This document shows, piece after piece, positions 33,227-41,883 of a stretch of 64,000 nt of DNA. The number at the start of each line of letters is the position of its first letter. Position 1 is the stretch's first letter. A program made the translations under genes and the position numbers. Under the pieces are notes generated by a model that saw only the letters and a program-made list of their open reading frames with translations, had not been told where the DNA came from and searched no databases. This stretch comes from Segniliparus sp051660745. Its GTDB lineage: Bacteria > Actinomycetota > Actinomycetes > Mycobacteriales > Mycobacteriaceae. The stretch spans positions 1 to 64,000 of the forward strand of contig NZ_JBOFQF010000042.1 of NCBI RefSeq assembly GCF_051660745.1, written 5' to 3'.

Positions 33227-34062
33227 GAGACGAGCTCCTCGGCGCCGGCCGACTCGGCGCCCGCCAGTTCGTGGACGATCTGGGGCCAGTGTCCGTTGAC
33301 GAAGAAATGCCCGCCCGGGAACTGGCGGACGCGGAATCCGGGGCCGCTGTGGACCGACCACGCCCGCAGCCCGCCCATGGGGACCATATGGTCGTCCTCG
33401 CCGCCGAACGCCATGATCGCGGCGGCAATCGCGGCGCTCGGCGGCGAGCAGGCGTACGCGTCGAACGCCGCGTAGTCCTTCTTCACCACGGGCAGCGCCA
33501 TCCGCAGCAGCTCCTGGCTCGCCAGGACGTTGTCCGCCATCCCGTCGAGCGCGACGAGGTGGTCGAGGATCGCTTGGTCGTCCTGCGGATGCGGCGGCAG
33601 GGCTTCGACGAGGTGCGGGGCAGTCGAGGCGGTGGCGCACAGCGTTCGCGGACGCAGCCCGGCACGCTCCGCGAGGCGGGCGAACTCGAACGCGACCAGC
33701 GCGCCCATGCTGTGTCCGACAAGCGTCATCCCGTCGCCGCGCCCCGACCATGGGGAGGATTCGAACGCGGTGAAGGCTCCGGCGGCGATCTCCGGAAGGG
33801 TCGCGAGGGCGGGCTCCTGCGCCCGGTCCTGGCGGCCGGGGTACTGGAAGAGCACGACCTCGAAGTCGCCCTTCGCGGCCTGGGACAGCGAGCGGTACGC
33901 GGAGGCCCCGCTGCCCGCGTGCGGGAACACCAGGAGCAATGGCAGCTCGCTGCCGGGCTTGTGGCGGTGCTCTGTCTCTGCCGCCGACGGGCGGTGGCGG
34001 TGCTCTGTCTCTGCCGCCGACGGGCGGTGGAATTGCCTGATCCAACCGGCGTTAACGGGCAT
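33223..34062 (-). CDS. Free-standing thioesterase of the siderophore operon
   Basis: 279-residue alpha/beta hydrolase of the nonribosomal-peptide thioesterase family. LLLVFPHAGSGASAYRSL is the start of the fold, TLVGHSMGALVAFEFA carries the nucleophile (Ser ~120), and GGHFFVNGHWPQIV the catalytic His. In mycobacteria a thioesterase forms the C-terminus of MbtB; here it is a separate gene whose ATG at 34062 overlaps the mbtB stop by 11 bp. Residues 10-35 contain a perfect 11-residue duplication (HRPSAAETEHR twice), encoded by a 33-bp tandem repeat. It probably either offloads or edits the assembly line; an independent type II editing role cannot be excluded. Confidence 0.85.
   Translation of the reverse strand: MPVNAGWIRQFHRPSAAETEHRHRPSAAETEHRHKPGSELPLLLVFPHAGSGASAYRSLSQAAKGDFEVVLFQYPGRQDRAQEPALATLPEIAAGAFTAFESSPWSGRGDGMTLVGHSMGALVAFEFARLAERAGLRPRTLCATASTAPHLVEALPPHPQDDQAILDHLVALDGMADNVLASQELLRMALPVVKKDYAAFDAYACSPPSAAIAAAIMAFGGEDDHMVPMGGLRAWSVHSGPGFRVRQFPGGHFFVNGHWPQIVHELAGAESAGAEELVS
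33961..34026 (-). repeat. 33-bp perfect tandem duplication at the mbtB/thioesterase junction
   Basis: Two identical 33-bp units, plus four further bases of a third, lie just inside the thioesterase gene. They encode an 11-residue repeat before the hydrolase core. The location is exactly where MbtB and its thioesterase are joined in mycobacteria. Confidence 0.9.
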
Positions 34063-37000
34063 AGCTGTTCTCCTCGTCGACCTGGGCCGCGTTGATCTGG
34101 GCCATGACTTCGTCCGCCGACATGGCGGCGACTTCGAGATAGATCTCGGCGACTTGTTCGAGCCGCTCCGGGCCCTCCTCCCGCTCCGCCAGCCTGCGGG
34201 CGAGGCCTGCGACGGTGCGCGCGGCGAAGAAGTCGGCGACAGAGGCCGAGGGCGCGTCGAGCCATTCGCGGATCCGCGCCACCGCCTTGATCGCGAAGAC
34301 CGAGTCGACCCCGAAGCGGAAGAAGTCCTCGTCCACGCCGATTCGCCGGTCGAGCACCTCGTGCAGGACATGCGCGAGCGCCGCTTCGAGCCTGGTGCGC
34401 GGCGCCGTCTCGCCCGACTCGGGCCCGACCTCCTCCGCCAGCCTGCGCGCGGCCGCCCGGTCGAGCTTCCCGACCAAGGTCAGCGGCATCTCGTCGACGA
34501 CAACGACCGTCTCGGGGATCATGTGCGCGGGCAGCTCGTGTTCCAGCGCGGCGCGCACCCGCGCGGCGTCGAGAGCATCCGCAGGCCCGGCTTCTCGGGA
34601 CCCGGCTTCTCGGGAAACAATGGCCGCGAGCCTGGTCGCCGTCTTTCCCGACACGACCGCCTCCAACGTGACGGCCACCGCCCGTGCCACGCCGGGGACG
34701 CGGCGCAGCGCGGTCTCCACGTCGCCGAGCTCGACGCCGTAGCCGCGCACTTTGACCCGGTGGTCCGCGCGCCCGACGAATTCGATGGTCCCGTCCGGCC
34801 AGGACCGCACGAGGTCGCCGGTGCGGTACCACCGCTCGCCGCCCTGGCGGACGAACCGCTCGGCAGTGCGCTCGGGATCGCCCCGGTAGCCGTTGGCGAT
34901 CCCCTCGCCGCCGACCCAGTACTCCCCCACCGCCCAGTCCGGGCAGTCCTCGCCGCGCGGATTCACCACGCGGCACGCGACCCCGGCGAGCGGGGCGCCG
35001 AACGGGATGGACCGCCAGTGCGCGGGCGGGTCCGTCGTCTCGTGCGCTGTGGAGTGGATCGCCGTCTCGGTCGCCCCGCCGAGGCCCGCGAAACGCGTCC
35101 GAGGGGCTCGGGCGCGCAACCTGCGCGGCAGATCCGCGCTCACCCAGTCGCCGCCCGCGAGCACAGCGCGCAGCGACGGGAGCGGGCCGGTCGAGGCGTC
35201 GAGCAGCAGGTCGAGCCAGCCGGGCATCCAGCCGAGGTACGTGACCTCGTGCTCGCGGATCAGCTCCGCCCACAGCGCAGGCTCGCGGCGCGAGGCCTCA
35301 TCGACGACGACGACCGACCCGCCTGCCGAGAGCATGCCGAAAAGGTCGAACACCGACCAATCGCACTCCAGCGGCGAGAGGGACAAACATCGGTCCGCCC
35401 CCGTGATCGCGAATTTGTCCACAACAGCCGCGATGGTGTTCATCGGCGCCCCGTGGCGCAGCTCGACGCCTTTGGGCACGCCGGTCGAGCCGGAGGTGAA
35501 CAGCACGTAGGCAAGGTCGTCCGAGGTCGCGGGCACCGGCTGCGGCAGCGGCCTGCAGTGCAGGGCCGCCCGCGCGATCTCGACGGCGGGCACGTCCGGG
35601 GCGCACTGGTCCGCCGCCGTCTCGACGATGGCCGCCCGCGCCCCTGCGGCGCGCGACATCTGCTGGCGGCGCGCGAGCGGCTGGTCGACTCCGACCGGGA
35701 CGTACACGCCGCCCGCCGCGAGGACGCCGAGGAGCGCAGGCGTTTGCGCGGCCCCTTTGGGCAGGGCGACCGCGACCGCGTCGCCGCGCCTGACCCCCAT
35801 GTCCACGAGCGCGCCCGCGACCGCGAGCGCTTGCCCGCGCAGCTCGCCGTAGCTGACGGACGTGCCGTCCTGCGCGATCACGGCGACCGCGTCGGGGTCC
35901 TCTTCGGCCCGCTCGAAGAAACCGCCGTGCAGCGTCTGCCCAGAACCCCGAGAAGGCGCGAGACCGGGTGCGCGCAGCGCTTCGCGCACCGCCCGCTGCT
36001 CCTGCGGCAACGCCCCGGCGCCAGACGGCGCCGACCAATGCGCCGGGTCGTCCGCGAGCCGGTCGACTTCGGCCGCGTACCAGGCGAACATCGCCTCGGC
36101 CACGCCTGGGCGAAGGCGCGGCTCGCGCACGTCCCAGTTCAGCAGCAACCCGCCCGAGACCTCCGTGACCTGCGCGTCGAGCGCCACTTGCGGGCCCTGC
36201 GAGATGATGTGCACCGGGTTGCCGAATGCTTGGGCCGTCGATTCCGCGAACAGCTCGCCCAAACCGATCGCGCTCGTGTACACCACGTCGGCGAGCACCT
36301 GTTCGCCGTGCAAGCGGCTGAGGTCGCGCAACACGGAGAGCCCCGCGTACGCGCTGTGCGCGGCGGCTGTGTGGAAGGCCCGCTGCACCGCGTTGGCGCG
36401 CTCGCCGACCGTCGCGGGCTGCGAGAGGTCGACATCGAGCAGCACCGACGAGGTGAAGTCGCCGACCACGAGGTCGAGGCCCTCCGAAGCCTCCCTGGTG
36501 AACAACGGCAGGTTGAGCAGGAACTTCGAGTTCGCGGACCAGTTGCCGACCGCCGCCGCGAAGACCGACGCGAGCGCCATCGCCGGGGTGACCCCGTGCT
36601 CGTGGCAGCGGGCGTACAGCGCAGCTTTTCGCTCGGGGCCGACCCAGTGGTGGTGGCGGACCGTGCGCGCGTCCGGCGCGTGGTCCGACCCGTCCACGAC
36701 GGGCAGCTGCGGCGGCGAGGGCATCTCGTCGAGCCGCTGCGCCCACCAGAGCCGGTCGGCCTCGGCGGCTTCGTCGCGGGCGGCGAGCCGCCCGACAAGG
36801 TGCTGGCGGAACGTGCGCTGGAGCTTTTCGAGCGGCGCTCCCCGGTAGAGCGCGGCGAGGTCGGCGACCAGCACGCGGTAGCTCATCGCGTCGGCGGCGA
36901 CCATGTCGACGTCCAGGCACAGCCTGCTCCGCGCGCCCGGGGCCGCGGGCAGCGGCGGCAATGAGACGAGGAGGACGTCGATCACCTGCCCCTCGTGCAC

Positions 37001-37621
37001 CGCGAGCCGCTGGCAGCTCTTGGCCGCGCGGATCTCGGCGAGCCGGAGCCGCGCCTCGTCCTCGCCCGCCTCGCGCAAGTCCACAGCGGCGAAAGCGGGC
37101 TTCGCCAGGCTCGGCAACACCCGCTGCGTGCCGTCGGGCAGGATCTGGGCCCGCAGCATGGGGTGGCGCTGGACGAGCTGGTCCACGGCGGCGGCGAGGC
37201 GGTACGGGTCGAGCCCGGCGCCGTCGAACTCGACGTAGAGATGCGCGGCGACGCCGCCGAGGCGTTGGCCGCCGTCCCGGCCCGCCCATTGCGCGTGCTG
37301 CATCGGGGCGAGCGGGAATGCCGCTGCCTCCTCCTCGGCCTCTTCCGCCTGCTGCTCGGGCGCGGGCGCCGACCGCGAAACGAGCCTCGGCGCGGCGCGC
37401 AGAATCTCGTGCCAGCGCTCCAAGGTCGGGCTCGCGGCGAGCTCCGCGAACCCGACCGCGAAGCCCTGTTTGCGCCAGCTGCCCGCGAGCGACATCATGC
37501 GGATGGAGTCGAGCCCCGAGGCGATGAGGTCGCTGTCCTCCGTCAACGATCCGACGGGCTTCCCCAGCACGCGGGCCACCTGGTCGCGAATGTCCTCCAA
37601 GGCGATCGGCGGCTCGGTCAC
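34052..37621 (-). CDS. mbtB: Phenyloxazoline synthase MbtB-like (ArCP-Cy-A-PCP)
   Basis: 1189 residues. Aryl carrier (DLIASGLDSIRMM, Ser39), heterocyclisation domain with the Cy motif DMVAADAMS (DxxxxDxxS, ~240), adenylation domain (VLFTSGSTGVPKGVEL at ~710; GGATETAIHST; EFVGRADHRVKVRGYGVELG), and carrier (FFRFGVDSVFAIKAV, ~1100). It receives salicylate from MbtA and joins it to Ser or Thr to form the hydroxyphenyl-oxazoline. The C-terminal thioesterase of mycobacterial MbtB (about 1400 residues) is missing and encoded by the next gene. GTG at 37621 follows AAGGAG. A perfect 15-bp duplication (34586-34615) repeats SREAG. Confidence 0.93.
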   Translation of the reverse strand: MTEPPIALEDIRDQVARVLGKPVGSLTEDSDLIASGLDSIRMMSLAGSWRKQGFAVGFAELAASPTLERWHEILRAAPRLVSRSAPAPEQQAEEAEEEAAAFPLAPMQHAQWAGRDGGQRLGGVAAHLYVEFDGAGLDPYRLAAAVDQLVQRHPMLRAQILPDGTQRVLPSLAKPAFAAVDLREAGEDEARLRLAEIRAAKSCQRLAVHEGQVIDVLLVSLPPLPAAPGARSRLCLDVDMVAADAMSYRVLVADLAALYRGAPLEKLQRTFRQHLVGRLAARDEAAEADRLWWAQRLDEMPSPPQLPVVDGSDHAPDARTVRHHHWVGPERKAALYARCHEHGVTPAMALASVFAAAVGNWSANSKFLLNLPLFTREASEGLDLVVGDFTSSVLLDVDLSQPATVGERANAVQRAFHTAAAHSAYAGLSVLRDLSRLHGEQVLADVVYTSAIGLGELFAESTAQAFGNPVHIISQGPQVALDAQVTEVSGGLLLNWDVREPRLRPGVAEAMFAWYAAEVDRLADDPAHWSAPSGAGALPQEQRAVREALRAPGLAPSRGSGQTLHGGFFERAEEDPDAVAVIAQDGTSVSYGELRGQALAVAGALVDMGVRRGDAVAVALPKGAAQTPALLGVLAAGGVYVPVGVDQPLARRQQMSRAAGARAAIVETAADQCAPDVPAVEIARAALHCRPLPQPVPATSDDLAYVLFTSGSTGVPKGVELRHGAPMNTIAAVVDKFAITGADRCLSLSPLECDWSVFDLFGMLSAGGSVVVVDEASRREPALWAELIREHEVTYLGWMPGWLDLLLDASTGPLPSLRAVLAGGDWVSADLPRRLRARAPRTRFAGLGGATETAIHSTAHETTDPPAHWRSIPFGAPLAGVACRVVNPRGEDCPDWAVGEYWVGGEGIANGYRGDPERTAERFVRQGGERWYRTGDLVRSWPDGTIEFVGRADHRVKVRGYGVELGDVETALRRVPGVARAVAVTLEAVVSGKTATRLAAIVSREAGSREAGPADALDAARVRAALEHELPAHMIPETVVVVDEMPLTLVGKLDRAAARRLAEEVGPESGETAPRTRLEAALAHVLHEVLDRRIGVDEDFFRFGVDSVFAIKAVARIREWLDAPSASVADFFAARTVAGLARRLAEREEGPERLEQVAEIYLEVAAMSADEVMAQINAAQVDEENSYAR
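34586..34615 (-). repeat. 15-bp perfect tandem duplication inside mbtB
   Basis: Two identical 15-bp units encode SREAG twice in the C-terminal subdomain of the adenylation domain. The frame is kept. Confidence 0.85.
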
Positions 37622-37669
37622 ATCTACTCCTTCGGCTTCTTCGGCGGTGAGTCGAGAGGCAAGCCTAAC

Positions 37670-37688
37670 ATAGGGTAGCCTTGCTTTT
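37670..37688. promoter_or_regulatory. IdeR-like iron box 1 in the mbtB / flavoprotein divergent region
   Basis: ATAGGGTAGCCTTGCTTTT resembles the DtxR/IdeR operator core (TTAGGTTAGCCTAACCTAA) at 12 of 19 positions by eye. The 14-bp string GGGTAGCCTTGCTT recurs in box 2, so the two sites form a direct repeat between the divergent transcripts. Confidence 0.45.
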
Positions 37689-37690
37689 GT

Positions 37691-37709
37691 TTGGGTAGCC
37701 TTGCTTAAT
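37691..37709. promoter_or_regulatory. IdeR-like iron box 2 in the mbtB / flavoprotein divergent region
   Basis: TTGGGTAGCCTTGCTTAAT matches about 14 of 19 operator positions by eye. It lies 15 bp upstream of the flavoprotein ATG and 70 bp upstream of mbtB. Confidence 0.5.
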
Positions 37710-37723
37710 CAGAATGGAGCGTG

Positions 37724-38527
37724 ATGAACCACCCGATCAAACCGGACAACCCGCACGTCTTGCAGCTCGAAGTGCTGCGCGGCGAGCAGATCAGCCCGAA
37801 TATCAAACGCGTCACCGTCGGCGGCCCCGATCTCGCGAAATTCACCCCGCTCGGCGCGGACCAGTGGTTCCGGCTCTTCTTCCCGCGCGAGGCGGGCCGC
37901 GAGCTTCGCCTGCCCACCGCCTCGTCGAACCTCTGGTACGCGCAATTCCTCGCCATGGGCAAAAACAAGCCCCGAGTGCGCAACTACACGGTGCGCGCCT
38001 TCCGGGGCGGGGCGGATCCAGAGCTCGACATCGACATGGTCGCCCACGGCGACGACAGCCCCGCCAGCGCCTGGGCGAGCCACGCGAAACCAGGAGACCG
38101 GCTGGGCGTTCTCGACCAGGGCTGCTCCTTCAACCCTCCCGAGGACGCCTCCGAGCTGCTGCTCGTCGCCGACGAGTCGGGCCTGCCCGCGATCATGGGG
38201 ATCCTTGAGACCCGGAGGCCGCAGATCCCGACCAGAGTCTTCGTCGAGATCCCCGACCCGGCGGACGCGCAGCCGATCCCAGCAGGCCTCGGCAACATCG
38301 AGGTGGCGTGGCTGCCGCGCAAGGACCGCCGCGCCAAGCCCGGCGAGCTCGCCCTGCACGAGGCGAAACACGCCAAGCCGCCCGCGCCGGACGGCCATGC
38401 GTTCGTGGTCGGCGAGAGCGCGCTGCCGACCGGGCTGCGCAGGCATCTGGTGAGCCTCGCAGGCGTCCCGAAGAGCCGGGTGACCTTCGTCGGCTACTGG
38501 AAGCACGGCAAAGCGGAGCCGATGTGA
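37724..38527 (+). CDS. Siderophore-interacting FAD protein (ViuB-type ferric reductase)
   Basis: 267 residues of the SIP family. The FAD-binding signature RVRNYTVRAF (RxYTxR) is at about residue 85, followed by DIDMVAHGDDSPASAWASHAKPGD and, near the C-terminus, FVVGESALPTGLRRHLV, the usual NAD(P)H-side motif. Such proteins reduce the imported ferric siderophore in the cytosol to release iron. The ATG at 37724 has GGAG four bases upstream. It shares iron boxes with the divergent mbtB operon and heads a two-gene operon with mbtA (28-bp gap). Confidence 0.92.
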   Translation: MNHPIKPDNPHVLQLEVLRGEQISPNIKRVTVGGPDLAKFTPLGADQWFRLFFPREAGRELRLPTASSNLWYAQFLAMGKNKPRVRNYTVRAFRGGADPELDIDMVAHGDDSPASAWASHAKPGDRLGVLDQGCSFNPPEDASELLLVADESGLPAIMGILETRRPQIPTRVFVEIPDPADAQPIPAGLGNIEVAWLPRKDRRAKPGELALHEAKHAKPPAPDGHAFVVGESALPTGLRRHLVSLAGVPKSRVTFVGYWKHGKAEPM

Positions 38528-38555
38528 GCGCGACGAGGAACGAGGAGGGCCACCA

Positions 38556-40064
38556 ATGAGCACCCCGAGCGCAGATCTATTGAGCGAGCTCCTCCCCCGC
38601 TCCGCCGCGCGCTGGCCCGACCGCGTCGCGGTCGCCCAGGGCGAGCGGGCGCTCACCTATCGAGAGCTCGACGACCAAGCCCAGTCCTTCGCCAGGGGGC
38701 TCGTCGCGTTCGGCCTCGAACCCGGCGAAAAAGCCCTGCTCCAGATCCCGAACTCCCCCGAGTTCCTCATCGCGCTGTTCGGAGCGCTCGCGGCAGGCGT
38801 CGTGCCGGTCATGTGCCTGCCGGGGCACCGCGACGCGGAGCTCGCGCACTTCACACAGATCTGCGGGGCCGTCGCCCATCTGACGACGCCCCCGCTCGCC
38901 AAGCTGGTCTCCCCGCCCGTCCGGGCCCTCACCACGGATGTCGTCCTCGCGGCGGGCCAGGCCTACTCCGAATCGGTCTGCGCGCTCGCGCCCGACCCCA
39001 AGTCCACGGCGGTCTTGCTCGTGTCGGGGGGAACGACCGGGCTGCCGAAGCTCATCCCCCGCACCCACCGGGACTACTGGTACAACCTGGCCACAGCCGC
39101 GCGGGTCTGCGAGCTGTCGGAGTCGGACGTGTACCTCGCGGCTTTGCCCGCCGGGCACAATTTCCCCCTCGCCTGCCCCGGAGCCCTCGGCGTCCTCAGC
39201 CTCGGCGGGACGGCGGCCTTCGCCGCCGACCCGAGCCCGGAGTCCGCGTTCGCCGCGATCGAACGGCACCGGGTCACGGTCACCGGGCTGACGCCGCCGC
39301 TCGCCCAGCTGTGGGCGGCGGCGGCCGAATGGGAGCCCGCAGACGTGGGCTCGCTACGGCTGCTGCAGGTGGGCGGCGCGAGAATCGACGGCGACCGGGC
39401 GAGGGAAGTCCAGCGCTCGCTCGGGGCCGCGCTGCAGCAAGTGTTCGGCATGGCCGAAGGACTGGTCTGCTTCACCCGGCCGGACGACCCCGAGGACCTG
39501 GTCCTCGAAACCCAGGGCCGCCCCATGTCCGAGGAGGACGAGGTGCGCCTGGTGGACGAGGATGGCGCGGAGGTTCCCGACGGCGAGGTCGGCGAGCTCG
39601 AAACACGCGGACCGTACACGATCGCCGGCTACTACAACGCTCCCGAGGCGAACGCGCGCTCGTTCACGCCGGACGGCTTCTACCGAAGCGGAGACCTCGC
39701 CCGGCGGCTCCCGTCCGGGCACCTCGTCGTGGTCGGCCGGGCCAAAGACGTGATCAACCGGGGCGGGGAGACCATCTCCGCCGAAGAGGTGGAACAGCAT
39801 CTGCACGCCCATCCCGAAATCGACTCGGCCGCCGCAGTCCCCTGCCCGGACGAGTTCCTCGGCGAGAAGATCTGCGCGGCGGTCGTCCTTCGCGCCGGGG
39901 CCTGTGGGTCGTGCCCGCTGGACCTGCCGCAGCTGCGCGCGTTCCTCGCGGGCCGAGGGCTGTCCGCCGAGAAACAGCCGGACGTGCTGATCCGGCTCGC
40001 CGCGCTGCCGATGACTGCGGCAGGCAAGGTCGACAAACGAGCCATCGCGGCCCGGTTCGGGTGA
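38556..40064 (+). CDS. mbtA: Salicyl-AMP ligase MbtA
   Basis: 502 residues, aryl-acid adenylating enzyme. Motif VLLVSGGTTGLPKLIPRTH (A3) at about 155, the aryl-acid ligase signature AGHNFPLACPG at about 205, GYYNAPEANARSFTPDGFYRSGD (A7-A8 region) and the C-terminal lysine segment MTAAGKVDKRAI. It activates salicylate made by MbtI and loads it on the aryl carrier of MbtB. AGGAGG precedes the ATG by ten bases. It is somewhat shorter than mycobacterial MbtA (about 565). Confidence 0.93.
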   Translation: MSTPSADLLSELLPRSAARWPDRVAVAQGERALTYRELDDQAQSFARGLVAFGLEPGEKALLQIPNSPEFLIALFGALAAGVVPVMCLPGHRDAELAHFTQICGAVAHLTTPPLAKLVSPPVRALTTDVVLAAGQAYSESVCALAPDPKSTAVLLVSGGTTGLPKLIPRTHRDYWYNLATAARVCELSESDVYLAALPAGHNFPLACPGALGVLSLGGTAAFAADPSPESAFAAIERHRVTVTGLTPPLAQLWAAAAEWEPADVGSLRLLQVGGARIDGDRAREVQRSLGAALQQVFGMAEGLVCFTRPDDPEDLVLETQGRPMSEEDEVRLVDEDGAEVPDGEVGELETRGPYTIAGYYNAPEANARSFTPDGFYRSGDLARRLPSGHLVVVGRAKDVINRGGETISAEEVEQHLHAHPEIDSAAAVPCPDEFLGEKICAAVVLRAGACGSCPLDLPQLRAFLAGRGLSAEKQPDVLIRLAALPMTAAGKVDKRAIAARFG

Positions 40065-40115
40065 GGGCCGCGCAAAGCCGGAGCACTTGTCGGCCCCCCG
40101 CTGTAAAGTGGCTCC

Positions 40116-40469
40116 ATGACGAACGCGGACATGGCTCCTGCGGGGGAGCAAGACCCTGACCAAGACGGTCGAGGCGATGTTGATCAGCCTCGATACACCC
40201 AACTCCGAGGAGATGTCGACGACGCGTACGACATCTTGCGCAAGAATTCGAAAACACTCAAACAGCACACGAAGACGCTCGCCAAACATGGGACGAGCCT
40301 TCGATGGATCAAGCGCGCCCAGGCCGACCACACTGTCCGGCTCCAGCGCATCGAGACAAAGCTCGGCGCCGTCGACACCCGATTCGACGGCGTCGAACGG
40401 CAGCTCGCCGAACTCCAGTCCCAGATCCGCTCGGTCATCGGCCTGCTCGGCGGCAAGACGAACGGCTGA
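40116..40469 (+). CDS. Small coiled-coil protein of unknown function
   Basis: 117 residues: an acidic, Gln/Asp-rich N-terminus (about 1-30) and a heptad-like helix (LRKNSKTLKQHTKTLAKHG, then LQRIETKLGAVDTRFDGVERQL) to residue 112. It looks like a soluble dimeric coiled coil; no known family is recognised. It lies 51 bp after mbtA on the same strand and ends 12 bp before the convergent mbtI. A role in siderophore biology is not supported beyond position. Confidence 0.65.
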   Translation: MTNADMAPAGEQDPDQDGRGDVDQPRYTQLRGDVDDAYDILRKNSKTLKQHTKTLAKHGTSLRWIKRAQADHTVRLQRIETKLGAVDTRFDGVERQLAELQSQIRSVIGLLGGKTNG

Positions 40470-40481
40470 CCCCGGCTCCGG

Positions 40482-41783
40482 TCAGCCGAGGGCGACCAAG
40501 TGCTCCGCGACGCAGGCGAGCTTCTCGCAGGTCTCTTCGAACTCGCGCTCCGGCAGGGACTGGCCGATCACGCCCGCGCCCGCCCGCAGCCACGCCCTGC
40601 CGCCCTCCTGGTACACCGCGCGCAGGACCAGCGCGGCGTCGAGGCTGCCGTCCCGGCTGGCTGAGAACACCGAGCCGGAGTACAAGCCCCGCGACGGCTC
40701 GTCGAGGCGCAGGATCGCGTCGACCCCCTCCGTCTTGGGCAGCCCGGAAGCAGTGACCGCAGGGAAGAGCGCCGCAAGCGCGTCCATACGGCCATACTGA
40801 TCCGCGAGCCTCCCGCGCACGGTGGAGGCGAGATGCTGCACGCTCCCCCGCTCGCGCACCACCATGAACCGTTCCACCTCGGCGCTGCCCGGCTCGACCA
40901 CGTCCGCGAGGTCGTGCAGCGACCCGCGCACCGAGATCGCGTGCTCGTGGATCTCTTTCGGGTCGGACTCGAGGTCGCGCCGCGCGGCCCGGTCGGCCGC
41001 CTCGCCCCGTCCGAACGCGCGAGTGCCAGCGAGCGGCTCGGTCGTCACGAGGCCGTCGGCCGCCACCACGGCCACCATTTCGGGCGAGAAGCCCAGCGCT
41101 TGGACGCCGCCGAGGCTGAGCAGGAACGACCGGGCAGGCGTGTTGTGCTCGCGGGCACGCTCGTAGCTGGCCGGGAAGTCGACCGCGAACGGCAGGTCCA
41201 CCCGCCGGGAGAGGATGACTTTTTGGTAGTCGCCGCGCTGGATCTCGGCGACCGCCCGCGCGACCCTGCCCCGGTAGTCGCTCGGGTCGAGCCGGACGTC
41301 CACCGGCGTCGCTTCGCGGTCGGCGCCGGGGAACGGGGCCGCGAGCGCCTCGGCCACCGCCGTCCGTCCCGCCTCGTCCGCCGACTCCACGACGACCTGG
41401 TCGCCTTCGACCCGCACGAGGACCTCCGGGGCGAGCAGCGTCGCGAGCGGCGCGTCCGGCGCGAGCCGGTCCGCGTGGCCGTGCCGGTACGCGCCGAACT
41501 CGAAGGCGACCCAGCCGAAGATCCGTTCAGCATGCTCCAGCAGCCATGCCGAAGCGCGCTCCAGTGCCGCTTCGGGGCGCCCCGACCACGGCTCGGACAC
41601 GACCGGCTCCCCGGCCCGGACAAGGGTCAGCGAGCCGCCGTCAAGCCGCGCCGTCGCGAGCGAGCCGCCCGCGTACCACCACGTCCCGCCCTGCTCGTAG
41701 ACCACGTAGTCGCGGTGCAGGCCCGACGCGGCGAGCCGGGCCATCAAGGTTGGGGCGCACGTGCGCGAGAGGACATCAGGCAT
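40482..41783 (-). CDS. mbtI: Salicylate synthase MbtI
   Basis: 433 residues, chorismate-utilising MST family (MbtI 450). The general base Lys lies in YQKVILSRRV (~186), the acid and Mg2+-binding region in TTEPLAGTRAFG (~245) and KEIHEHAISVRG (~280), and the C-terminal ASGLPKTEGVDAILRL and RAGAGVIGQSLPEREFEET complete the active site. It converts chorismate via isochorismate to salicylate and pyruvate. It is divergent from mbtH across a region with two iron boxes, and its leader holds a 14-bp tandem duplication (41797-41824). Confidence 0.93.
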   Translation of the reverse strand: MPDVLSRTCAPTLMARLAASGLHRDYVVYEQGGTWWYAGGSLATARLDGGSLTLVRAGEPVVSEPWSGRPEAALERASAWLLEHAERIFGWVAFEFGAYRHGHADRLAPDAPLATLLAPEVLVRVEGDQVVVESADEAGRTAVAEALAAPFPGADREATPVDVRLDPSDYRGRVARAVAEIQRGDYQKVILSRRVDLPFAVDFPASYERAREHNTPARSFLLSLGGVQALGFSPEMVAVVAADGLVTTEPLAGTRAFGRGEAADRAARRDLESDPKEIHEHAISVRGSLHDLADVVEPGSAEVERFMVVRERGSVQHLASTVRGRLADQYGRMDALAALFPAVTASGLPKTEGVDAILRLDEPSRGLYSGSVFSASRDGSLDAALVLRAVYQEGGRAWLRAGAGVIGQSLPEREFEETCEKLACVAEHLVALG

Positions 41784-41796
41784 CTTCGGCTCACAT

Positions 41797-41824
41797 TCTC
41801 AAATCAGGGGTCTCAAATCAGGGG
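41797..41824. repeat. 14-bp perfect tandem duplication in the mbtI leader
   Basis: TCTCAAATCAGGGG occurs twice head to tail, 14 bp upstream of the mbtI start codon. It moves the iron boxes 14 bp further from mbtI. Confidence 0.85.
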
Positions 41825-41827
41825 TGC

Positions 41828-41846
41828 AAAGTTAAGGCTAACCTTC
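41828..41846. promoter_or_regulatory. IdeR-like iron box 1 between mbtI and mbtH
   Basis: AAAGTTAAGGCTAACCTTC matches 13 of 19 positions of the IdeR consensus by eye, with the GGCTAACCT half intact. Confidence 0.6.
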
Positions 41847-41847
41847 A

Positions 41848-41866
41848 TTAGGTTAGCATTGGCTTA
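41848..41866. promoter_or_regulatory. IdeR-like iron box 2 between mbtI and mbtH
   Basis: TTAGGTTAGCATTGGCTTA matches 13 of 19 consensus positions by eye, with a perfect left half TTAGGTTAG. With box 1 it forms a paired operator controlling mbtI and the mbtH-eccA-PPE operon. Confidence 0.65.
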
Positions 41867-41883
41867 CACAGAAAGGACCGCGT

